In this document: positions 1 through 9,084 of the stretch, in pieces | Position numbering within the stretch: the first letter of the stretch is position 1 | Layout of the letters: each line of letters begins with the position of its first letter | Assembly: GCA_009763385.1 (NCBI GenBank) | Contig: CM019824.1 | Location: 145,273,705-145,337,704 of the forward strand | Origin: Coix lacryma-jobi var. lacryma-jobi | Lineage: Eukaryota; Streptophyta; Magnoliopsida; Poales; Poaceae | Direction: 5' to 3' | DNA: 64,000 nucleotides | Program-made: the position numbers and the translations under genes | Notes under the pieces: generated by a model | The model's input: the letters and a program-made list of their open reading frames with translations, nothing else | What the model was told of the DNA's origin: nothing | Database searches by the model: none

Positions 1-50
1 GAAATTTTAGAAAAGCCCAATTCACCCCCTCTTGGGCATCTTGATCCTTT
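1..50 (+). repeat. 3' end of a Sirevirus LTR, forward orientation, cut by the window start
   Basis: These bases match the last 50 bases of the intact Sirevirus 5' LTR that ends at 34948, including the CTTGATCCTTT terminus. The rest of the LTR lies outside the window. It abuts an inverted copy of the same LTR end that starts at 51. Confidence 0.6.
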
Positions 51-1906
51 CAAAGATGCTCACGATGAGGTGAATTTGGCTAATCTAAAATTTCTCGCAA
101 GAATTAAAGCCTACACTAGCCCATTTCACCCCTTATGCCTAAAAGTGTGTTTCAACTATTCTACCGCACAGAAGACTTACACGTAGATTCCAATCCTACT
201 CTAGCATGATAATTCTAGGAATGTAAATTACAAAAATTGAAATACTCAAAGTAAATGCAGAATGTAAAGAGAGAAAAGGAACATGACGATGTTTTCCGAG
301 GTATCGAGGTGTCGGCACACCCCCTAGTCCTCGTTGGAGCAACCGCACAAGGGTATCACTCCCTCTTGATCTGCGCAAGGACCAAGTGCTCACTCTGGGC
401 TGATTCTTTACCTTCTGGCCCGAGAATCATCCACTACTAGTCACAACTTTAGTTGGGTCATCCACAAGCTCTACAGATGATCACCAAGCTCCCGATCGCC
501 ACCAAGCTATCTAGGTGATGTCGATCACCAAGAGTAACAAACAAGAAATCTCACTTGACCAACACAAGGCTAATGAGATGGGTGGATGCACACTTGCTAC
601 TCTCTTCTCAGTAATGAGGTGTTTGATCACGTGATTATCACACCTCTCAACCTCACTAGCACTCTTGCACTCCTTTGCACACTCAAGGATGTTTGCTGGA
701 TTCAAATGAGAAAGAGACCCCAAATAGAGGAGGTGATGGGGGTATAAATACCCCCACACAACCCCTCCACAAAGGGGTAGATTCCAGCAAAAAAAGGAGC
801 ATCGGACACGTCCTATGCCCTACCAATGGTAACATGTACTGTGCACTGGCAACATTTGTCACAGGGGCATCAGGCGCTGGCAGCGTCCGATGCCACCCCA
901 CCTGACGAGTCCGATGGCAAAAGGTCCTATCTAGAACCTTATTGGATAGGCATTGGACGCACCCTCGGTGCGTCCGATGTCAGCATCATCCGATGTGACG
1001 CTGAAAACACCCCTGAGTGAACAGTGCAACCTGTGCGTCCGACGCCACCTCCCTGGTGCATCTGATGCATGGGCAAACTCACTATGCACTTCTGTAGACA
1101 TCGGGCGTGCGTCCAATGCCCTTTTAAGGGCTCAAACGACTTTGAATCGTAACGCTGCCTAAACGACTTTTGATCCTCATGATCTATGGGCTATCTCTAA
1201 GCTACCTAGTGTTAGGAAAAACAAGTGTGCACCACACCTAACTCATTAGACTCACCTATTCAAGCTACTCATTCATACTCCCTTTAATAGTACGACCAAA
1301 GGAAAAACAAAGTCCTAAACTACTCTAAGGCCCTGTTTGGTTGAGCTGTGGCTGTGGGAAAAAGCGGTTGTGGCTGTGAGCTGTGGAAAAGCTGCTGTGG
1401 GCTGTGAGCTGTGGAAAAGCTGAAAGCTGTTTTGTTAAACAAGTATAAAGTATGTCTTCTAGTTTTGTTTTTTAAAATAATTATAAAAACGTTTTTTATT
1501 TCACCTATTTTGAAAAGTTGAAAGCCAAAAGCCAAAAGCAGGGTCAAAACAGCTTTCAAAAATATACTACGGAAAAGCTCCTACTTCTGCAAAAGCTGTT
1601 GCCAGCAGCACCCCTTTGGTTGGACTTTTGTCTTTTGGGGCCAAAAGCCAAAGCCAAAAGCCCAACCAAACAGGGCCTAAGTGTCTCCCAACACCAATGC
1701 ACACTTAGAACTAGCCTATCTCCAACCTTGTCGTCCATCCTTTGAAAACTGAATCAATTTCCATCGCTAGGGGCATGAATACCATTTACCCATACAATCA
1801 CCATTATTGTGACCTAACTCCACTTGTTTCTGTAAAACACATGTTAGTCACAATAATCTTATTTTGTCATTAATCACTGAAACCCACTAGGGGCCTAGAT
1901 GCTTTT
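51..1906 (-). repeat. Degenerate Sirevirus LTR in reverse orientation, split by a MITE
   Basis: The reverse complement follows the 3' LTR at 44288-45822 from its start (around 1906, matching the CCCCTAGTGGGTTTC block) to its end (around 51). A TATA box reads TATAAATA on the + strand at 743-750. The cluster of GTCCGATG/CATCGGAC palindromic modules lies at 799-1121, and the sequence complementary to the LTR block that encodes the TSD-flanking GTGTGGTGCACAC lies near 1220. A 349-bp MITE interrupts it. No internal coding region follows on either side, so it is a solo or truncated LTR. It is much more diverged than the pair at 33757 and 44288, so it is probably older or a different subfamily. Confidence 0.7.
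1329..1677. mobile_element. Tourist-like (PIF/Harbinger) MITE
   Basis: Terminal inverted repeats GGCCCTGTTTGGTTG and CAACCAAACAGGGCC bound a 349-bp, non-coding, stem-rich element full of AAAAGC/GCTTTT repeats. The trinucleotide TAA is duplicated at 1326-1328 and 1678-1680, as expected of PIF/Harbinger. The flanking sequence is LTR on both sides, so the MITE inserted into the older LTR. Confidence 0.82.
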
Positions 1907-3363
1907 AGAGGGGAAGATGATGGTTGCTGCCAGTGTTAAGGTCGCGGGCGCAGAGCTCCGGTGAGACCCTACCACCAGCGGCAAGGGCACCATGGGTGAC
2001 GGTGCGGTGGGAGTTGCTGGAGGCGGTGGCGGATCACCGGATCTGGAGGAGGTCAAGGTCGGGTTGTCGTCACCGGAGCCGTGCAAGGCGAGGAGGCACA
2101 TGGTGGAGCATGCGAGGAAGAAGGTTGTGGGGAGGGAAGAAAGAGAGAGCGTGTGGGCGAAGTGGGCTGCACGTGCACGTCTTGTTATTAGTAAAGTCCT
2201 TAAAAATGATGTAGTTTGTTATCTAGTAATGATATAGTTTAAATTTATTATACTACTGACTATACAATTCTTCTTTTTGTCAATAAGAAACTAAAATAAT
2301 GATTTGTTATCAATAAGTTTACAAAAAAAATTCTTAAACTTTGATATGTGATTGAATGCAAGTCTAGGAGCCTTTACATCTATATGTAGAACCATAAAAC
2401 ACTTGCCGACAAAAAAGGTGAACGGTAATAAAACGTGGCAAATCATATTTCATGAGATAGAAATGCTTAAGCAAATTTGACCAAATTTAGTACTTACTAT
2501 TTTAGGATCCATGTCTATCTGAAACTCATGTTTTTGAAGGATTGTGACACTCAATTACTTTGTAGGCAAACAATAGAATTTTAGCCATTTCTTGTCACGT
2601 TGACACTTGGGGTCTGTTTGATTTATATCTAGGAAAGTTGCATGGCTCAAAAAAAAATCCCAAGCATCCAAATTTAGTTGCTTGTGGTCAGATCCTGCTT
2701 CCTAGTCCATGCAACTTTCTCAGTGTTGCCACCAAACACGCCCTTGGTTTTTGGTCCATAGGATGAAAAATGGGGTTCATATGTGACTTCTGGTGTTTTT
2801 TAAGGGGCGATGTGTTTTAGGTTTTGGAGGAGTTGTTTCTATTGGATAGACCTAATGGGGGTGAGCGGGGCTGGCGATTGAGATTAAAACATCAGCTAGC
2901 GAAGCAGGTGTCAATGCACCGACCCTCAAATTTAGTTTCAACGATTGATAAACATATGCTTATATGAGTGATCGATGAACACAAGACTATATAAGTATAT
3001 TATGGGAAAAAATTTAAATCCTATATGTACAAATATTATGGGACGGAAGGATACAAACATTATAGGATGGAGAGGGTATTTTTCCCAGAGTAATGACTGT
3101 TATTAGTCATATTTAGAGCCCACGGCCATGGATTCTAGATTCTATATATTCAAAGGCTCGGACACGATAGGTTTTTGCGCATGTGTTATTAAAAAAGATC
3201 CTAAGGGAAAAAAAATACAAAGAAGGTCCTTTTGGGAAGTTCAGCTTTCAACATGAGGCACTAAACTGCTGATAGCATTCGCACACATACAAAAATTGAT
3301 CCGGGTGTTGCAATCTGAATGTGCAAACAAACTTGGATTTTTTGGGTTACCATCTTGTTCATT
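1907..3363. other. Gene-poor stretch, no recognised gene
   Basis: A short GC-rich patch (about 1914-2180) holds overlapping open frames on both strands (for example 1992-2237 +) with no domain I recognise; it may be a gene fragment. The rest is AT-rich and carries one MITE-like inverted repeat (2609-2743). The last bases before 3364 are the original insertion site of the large Sirevirus element. Confidence 0.4.
2609..2743. mobile_element. Small MITE-like inverted-repeat element
   Basis: The ends resemble the grass MITE terminus: GGGTCTGTTTGATT on the left and, reverse-complemented, GGGCGTGTTTGGTG on the right. Just inside, AAAGTTGCATGG pairs with CCATGCAACTTT. The element is about 135 bp and non-coding. 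I could not establish a target-site duplication, so the superfamily is uncertain. Confidence 0.48.
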
Positions 3364-3368
3364 AAGTC

Positions 3369-3688
3369 TGAACGCATCTTGGCCCCTAGTGGGTTTCGGT
3401 GATTGGATGAAACACAAAATTACTGTGACTAATGTGTGTTTTGCAGAAACAGAGATGAGTTATGTCACGGTAATGGAGACGATACAGGCATATGGAGTTC
3501 ATGTCCCCTGGCATTGGAAATCGTTTCGGTTTTCAAAGGACGGACGACGAAGACGGTGGTAGACTAGGCTAAGTGTCGTATGGTGTTGGAGGACACTTAG
3601 GTAGTCTTAGGTCTTTGTTTTTCCTTTGGCTGTACTATAAAGGGGAGCGTCAATCAGTAGCTTGACCTATATGAATCTATTGAGGTAT
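3369..3688 (+). repeat. 5' LTR of the outer Sirevirus, first part
   Basis: It begins TGAACGCATCTTGG and aligns with 44288-44608. It is cut at 3688 by the CACTA insertion; the trinucleotide TAT at 3686-3688 is repeated at 33757-33759, where the LTR resumes. Confidence 0.9.
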
Positions 3689-4020
3689 CACTACTAGAAA
3701 TATGATCATCAGTGACGATTTGCTGGTGACGCTGGTAAGTTTCGTCACCGAATGATACCTTTTGGTGATGAAATTTTTGTTTTCGTCACAAGGTACAAGT
3801 GACGATGTTTTGGCTCGACTTTCAATGACGAAAGTGAGAGGAACGTCATCGATTACCAAATGGAAATCGTCATAGATCATATTCTTGGTGTGCTATATTG
3901 TAATGATGAAAATATTCGTCACAGATTATATTTCGATATGGTCATAGATAATTTGCCTCATGTGGCCCATGTAGTGATGAAACGAATTGGTCACAGATCA
4001 TTTTTCCTAACGTCATAGTT
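3689..4020 (+). repeat. CACTA left terminal and subterminal repeat region
   Basis: After the terminal inverted repeat, short motifs built on GTGACGA/TCGTCAC recur in both orientations about every 20-40 bases. In the En/Spm family such subterminal repeats are binding sites for the TNPA protein (family knowledge). The same motifs fill the right end. Confidence 0.7.
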
Positions 4021-4172
4021 AAAAGTGTCTAGTTTGCCCCCGCCTGTACCACTTGACAGCGTTGGATGATTGGGCCAGACGGCCCGGTTGATCTTTTTAT
4101 CATATTGGACGCGTGGGCCGTCAGTCGACCTTTTTTCATATTGGGCCACAGGTGCACACAGTAGGCTGGACA

Positions 4173-4363
4173 ATTTTTGGCAAAAAATTGCGCTGGTGGA
4201 GCTTTGATCTCGCGACCTACCGTTAGGCGAGTAACAACTTTACCATTGAGCTACTGGACTATTTTCTTGTGAAAAAAACAAAGTTACTCTATTTGTAAGG
4301 TATCAACATGATAATTGAATGGTGGTTCTCTTAACTCTTTAGATCACAGGTCCTGGGCCATAG
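4173..4363. repeat. Direct duplication, left copy (pair at 19702-19891)
   Basis: About 190 bp that recurs in the same orientation at 19702-19891, flanking the Sirevirus remnant. Shared blocks include GTTACTCTATTTGT, GTATCAACATGATAATTGAA and ATCACAGGTCCTGGGCCATA. Both copies contain a tRNA-like module on the minus strand. The sequence between this copy and 4707 (unique, non-coding) has no partner on the right side. Confidence 0.72.
4196..4262 (-). other. tRNA-like module inside the CACTA element
   Basis: On the minus strand there is an A-box-like TAGCTCAATGGTAA followed at tRNA-like spacing by a B-box-like GAGATCAAAGCTC. No clean full cloverleaf is apparent by eye, so I do not call a tRNA gene. 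The related copy at 19735-19800 keeps both boxes. Confidence 0.5.
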
Positions 4364-4707
4364 ACTGAGATTTGTCATCTGTACCTAGTGAGAAGATATG
4401 AAACCAAGCCCCAGACATGAGTATTATTGGTTCTCTTGAAAACTGGCTACTAAACACAACCATTGAGCAAGCACCCGTCACTGATGTTATATCCTCTGAT
4501 TGATTTGTAAAATAGGAGGACACGCAGGCAATCGCCTAACAACACAAAATCCTGAAGAAAACCAAAGTAATCACCTAACAAAGTACTTTTACTAATTCAT
4601 AATGCAAGCACTTGTAAATCCATCGCATACACAGACCAAAGCAAAGAATATTCATTTAGTACTTAAGAACATTTCGATTTCACCAGCTTCCAAAAGCACT
4701 TCATAGG

Positions 4708-5926
4708 TGAAAGGACCGTGACACCTAAGAGGGGGGTGAATTAGGCAACTTAAAACTTCTACTCTAAACTATGACCTCTAATTTCCACCTAGTCAAAACC
4801 TATGCAAGAAAGTAAACTATCTAAAGTCCAACTAAGGTTTTGCTATGTGTGTTTGCTATCTCTATCGCAAAAGGAGTTATGCAACCTAGTTTCCTAACCT
4901 ATCAATTAGCAAAAGTAAGCTAGGAAAAGTAAAGCACATAAACAAGGTAGCAATGTAAATGCGGAAGCTAAAGAGTGTGATAGAGATGCAAACTCCCGTC
5001 GACGACTCCGGTATTTTTACTGAGGTATCGAGAAGCTTCCCCCTAATCCTTGTTGGAGCCCCTCGCAAGGAATCCCTCGCAAGGGCCAAGCTCCCGGTCG
5101 GATAACTCCATGGATAGCTCCGGGCCTTCCCCACTCTCAAGTGGGTCTCCGGTTAAGCCACTCGTGGCAAAGCCTCTCCCGGATGCTCTCCGCCGTCTTC
5201 ACTATCAAGTTTCCGGCCGAAGCGCCGCGGGCCTTGTTCCCTTCGGTACACGGAGGCGGCCACACCACAAACTCGGTTGGTGTGATCTCACAAGACTACA
5301 AGCCCCGCTGATGTACAACCACGGTGCGCGCAAGCACCGGTAGACAAGAGGTTTTCAACCTCACTAAACACTAGGCCTAACACCTAGAGCAAGCGCAAAG
5401 CGGTGGTCTAACTAGCTTAAGCACTTCGCAAAGCACCTACACTAATCACCTAGTATATCACTTGAGCACTTTGGTGGCTAGAGCAACTAAATATGTGTCT
5501 ATGCACTTGGTATACTTCCTTGAGCTCCAACCATATATTTTTGGCTGGCCATGGGGGTATATATAGGGCCCCAAGCAAATAGAGCCGTTGGACACCAAAG
5601 ATGGGCTTTCCTGCGTAGCATCGGACGCTCCTGACGGGAGCATCGGACGCGCGTCCGATGTCACATAACGGCTAGTTCTGCCGACCTGGCACTGAGTCAC
5701 ATCGGATTCTGACGAGCGTCCGATGCATGGCCATCAGATGCGTCTGATGTCTTCAGAGCCTCTCTGGAGCCTTTCTGTTCAGCCATCGGACGCAGGAACT
5801 GTAGTGTCTGATGCACACTGTCAGCGTCCGATGTAACGCTGTGCGTGATGCACAGTGTTACCATTGCGTCTGATGTAACCACATCGGTGTGTCCGATGCT
5901 TCTGCTGGCGCCAACCCAAGCTAGGG
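4708..5926 (-). repeat. 3' LTR of the inner Sirevirus, distal part
   Basis: It carries a TATATATA box (minus strand, near 5550) and a dense cluster of CATCGGACGC/GCGTCCGATG modules at about 5615-5900, as in the outer Sirevirus LTR, although the two LTRs otherwise differ. It is interrupted at 5926 by the gypsy insertion and resumes at 16389. Confidence 0.8.
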
Positions 5927-8900
5927 TGTCACACCCAATTTTAAGAACAAAATTGAATGCAATAACTCATGTGTGCCCAGAGATCAATCACACACATAAG
6001 CCACAAATTAAGGAGTACCATCACATATGTCTATTACATAACGAATATTATTCAAAGACTTTACATAGCAGCGGATAAATAAAGTATCTCTCGCGGTAGC
6101 TCCATCACAGGGAAGATGACTGGTTGACAGCAAGACTAGAACTCTTCAGGGAAGTCGTCATTACCATAGCAATCTGTTACCCATCCGGGATTTTTATCCA
6201 AGAAGAAAGAAAATAAACAAGCATAAGTACATCTCGTACTTAACAAGTGTAACATGGGGTTCATGAGGCTCAAAAAGGCTGACACTGGTTTAACTGCAGT
6301 AGCTTTTATTTGGCAACATTTTAACATTAAGGTGAACATATATGAATGCTTAAACCCAACCCACATGATCATAATAACTGAAACATAGCAATAAGATAAT
6401 CAACAGGAGCAACATTACTAAACAACATATAACAACTAAGTCTGTGAGTTTTCCGGGCCGCTCGTATCCGTGAGCACGGCTGTTATAACAGTTTATTAAA
6501 CTCTGCGCAGAGGTGTACACTTTACCCGATGAGTCGTGATATCCAGATGCCCGGGTTAATTACTCCCATAACACTTCCAAGGTGAGTGGGCAGGATACAC
6601 GCAAAGCCTTTCAAAGGTTCGTCTAACAAGTTAGGGCCGCTAGGTCTTAAGGCAAGGGGAAGAAGGGTCTCCCAACCTTACGGCAACGCAGGCAAGGTGA
6701 AAGTAGCCGCCCTAAATCCAGCTCGTCAAGCGCCTTATGCGCCCTTTCGGGTAACCACTAACAAGCTAGAAAAGGTCCTTTTACTGAGCTAAGGTCAGAG
6801 CCATATAACCCTCATGGTTGCACTGTATGTCCCAGCTTTTGCTGACAGGAGGTCCTAAACCATGTTGCTAAAAAGATCAAGTTTTATTCACTGTTATTAG
6901 ATCATGTTTGGTTTAAGTAAAGCTCTAGCAAAATTCTACCCATATGCATAGCATCCCAAGGTTAACAAGGTAACGGATCAAAAGTCTAGGATAAACTAGA
7001 TAGGAGATCAAAATTAGACACATGCATATGAATTTAGATGTTTCATGGTGAATAGGTCAACAAGGATTATCCCATGCTATACTTGCCTGATTCAGAGTAC
7101 TCTGGTTGATCCTGGTTGTCGAAGTAGAGCTCTTGATCACCAACGTAATTCTCACCGTCTATACACGATTATCAAATCAACACACAATCATCGGGACACA
7201 ATCATGCAAAGCAAACAAGCTATAATTAGAACATTACACCAATCAGCAAGAAAATAATATAAAAAGTTTGAAAACAGAAGGTACAATCTACCACGATCAC
7301 ATAAACGCGAGAATCACGAAAAACGGAATTATAACGCGAAAGTTATGAGCTAAACAAGTTACAGAACCTTAATTAGTAGATTAAACCTAACTCAAATTTT
7401 AAGTACTGAAAACAGTAGATATTCTTGTACAGATAGATAGATCTTTTCAAAACGAATCTAACGCAACTTGAACGGACTAAATCGGACTAAAAACGTAGAA
7501 GTTATAAGCATTTGAAATCAGTGGCAAAACTATAAATAAACTGAAATTGATTTTGAATTTGAAAACCGATTTAAACAAATTATCAGATTGAATGGACTGC
7601 GCCTCGAATAGGACAAAGCGCAGGGGCTCAAACAGAGGAAAACGCAGACTCAAAGAACAGGGCCATTGGGACCGCGGGTTTAGACCTAAAAAGGTGTAAG
7701 GTTCTTTTTGTAAAACAGACAACGAAGGGGTATCGAGCTCTGGTGTGCGTCGGATCTGAGATGGACGCTCGGGATTAGATCAGGGAGGGCCGGCGGCGCT
7801 TTTCACCGGAGAGAAAGAAGGACGCGGCGGCTCCACGGCCGGAAGGCGGCGGCGCGGCTCGGGATTGCGCTACAGAGCGGTAGAGGCCTCGGGAACAGAT
7901 CCAATCGAAAGAGGAGCTCGAGGCGAACTCACCAGTGGTGTTAATGGCGTCGGAGAGGTCTCGGTGACGGCGGGTTGCACAGTTTGGCGGACAACGGCCT
8001 CTGCAGAGCGACGGCGAGCGATTAGAGCACCAAGACGAGGGGGAAAAAGAGGGGAACACACTCGGTTAGCTTCGAGAGATCAAGGGGAAACTCGAGGTGC
8101 CACTTACAAGCTCGGAAACTCGACGAATCGTCGGGTTGTTGGCGGCGGAAAGCTTGCGGGCGGCGGAGTTTGTCGCGGAGACGAACTAGGGCACGAGAGC
8201 TCAAGCTAAAAGCGTGGGGAGAGGCGGCGGCTCTCGGGGATCTTATAAGAGGGTCGGTCCGGTCGATTTGGCAAGCGAGGACGCGTAACGAGGATGGACT
8301 CGGTTCTGGTCATGGAGTCCGAGCCGGATACGAGAGGGAGAAGAAGCGATGGGACGCTGACAGGAGGAGTCGAGCTGTCAGCGAGAGCGGGTGCGGGAGC
8401 GGCGACCCTCGGGCGAGGCTGGACCCTCGGGCGAGACGGAGTAGCTACGCTCGCGCGAGGCTGGACCCTCGGGCGAGGCGGAGACGGTTACGCACGCGCG
8501 AGGCTGGAGCCTCGGGCGAGACGGAGACGGCGATGCTCGCGCGAGGCTGGAGCCTCGGGCGAGACGGTGATGCGCACGCGAGTGCAGCGCCGAGGCTGGA
8601 CCCTCGGCTCAGCGCGGGGCTGCGGCGCTGCGCAAGGCTGCTGGGCCGGGCGACGGCCCACGCGAGCGACGGAGAGAGAGAGGAGAGGGGAGAGGAGAAG
8701 CGGGCCGGCGCAAGGGAAAGAGCAGGCCGGCCAAGCTGGTTCGGGCCAGAAGGGAGAAAGAAGGAGGAGGGAGAAGGGGAAAAGGGTTTTCCAATTTCAG
8801 ATTTGATTTTTCAAATGCATTTTCAAATCCTTTTTTGAATTCAAACAACTTTTGAACTAAAACCACGCATCACAAAAATAAGTTATGCACCAGCATGTAT

Positions 8901-9038
8901 GCATCAACATGATCTTTGGCCTAGGATTAATTTTAGCTTTTGCAAATAATTTATTAACTAAGTTTTATGCAACACACAAAATGCATAATTAAATCATATT
9001 GCCTATTTTTAAATTGATGCAAATTTTGGGATGTTACA
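5927..9038 (-). repeat. 3' LTR of the gypsy element
   Basis: On the minus strand it starts TGTAACATCCC and ends GGGTGTGACA. It matches 13277-16388 base for base except at two sites. It includes a GC-rich promoter-like half (about 7780-8790) with a diverged minisatellite, and several chance open frames that I do not regard as genes. Confidence 0.95.
8395..8620. repeat. GC-rich minisatellite inside the gypsy LTR
   Basis: Five to six imperfect units built around GAGGCTGGACCCTCGGGCG, spaced about 40-60 bases. The same array occurs in the other LTR at 15745-15970. It explains the long arginine- and glycine-rich chance frames there. Confidence 0.75.
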
Positions 9039-9052
9039 ATTCTACCCCCCTT
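9039..9052 (-). promoter_or_regulatory. Polypurine tract of the gypsy element
   Basis: On the minus strand AAGGGGGGTAGAAT immediately precedes the 3' LTR start TGTAACAT. It primes plus-strand DNA synthesis in LTR retrotransposons (family knowledge). Confidence 0.85.
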
Positions 9053-9084
9053 AAAGAATCTCGTCCTCGAGATTCCAGCGATGC

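Noticed and set aside
1924..2237. Overlapping 70-95 aa frames in a GC-rich patch
   Set aside because: No recognisable domain, both strands open; at most a gene fragment, so not called as a gene.
7865..8209. 114-aa open frame in one gypsy LTR
   Set aside because: A single base difference (T at 15359) puts a stop in the matching frame of the other LTR; the frame is chance.
8170..8838. 222-aa and 170-aa arginine/glycine-rich open frames in the gypsy LTR (also 15520-16188)
   Set aside because: They overlap in several frames over a GC-rich minisatellite inside an LTR; no domain and no start context. Long frames are expected by chance in such sequence.
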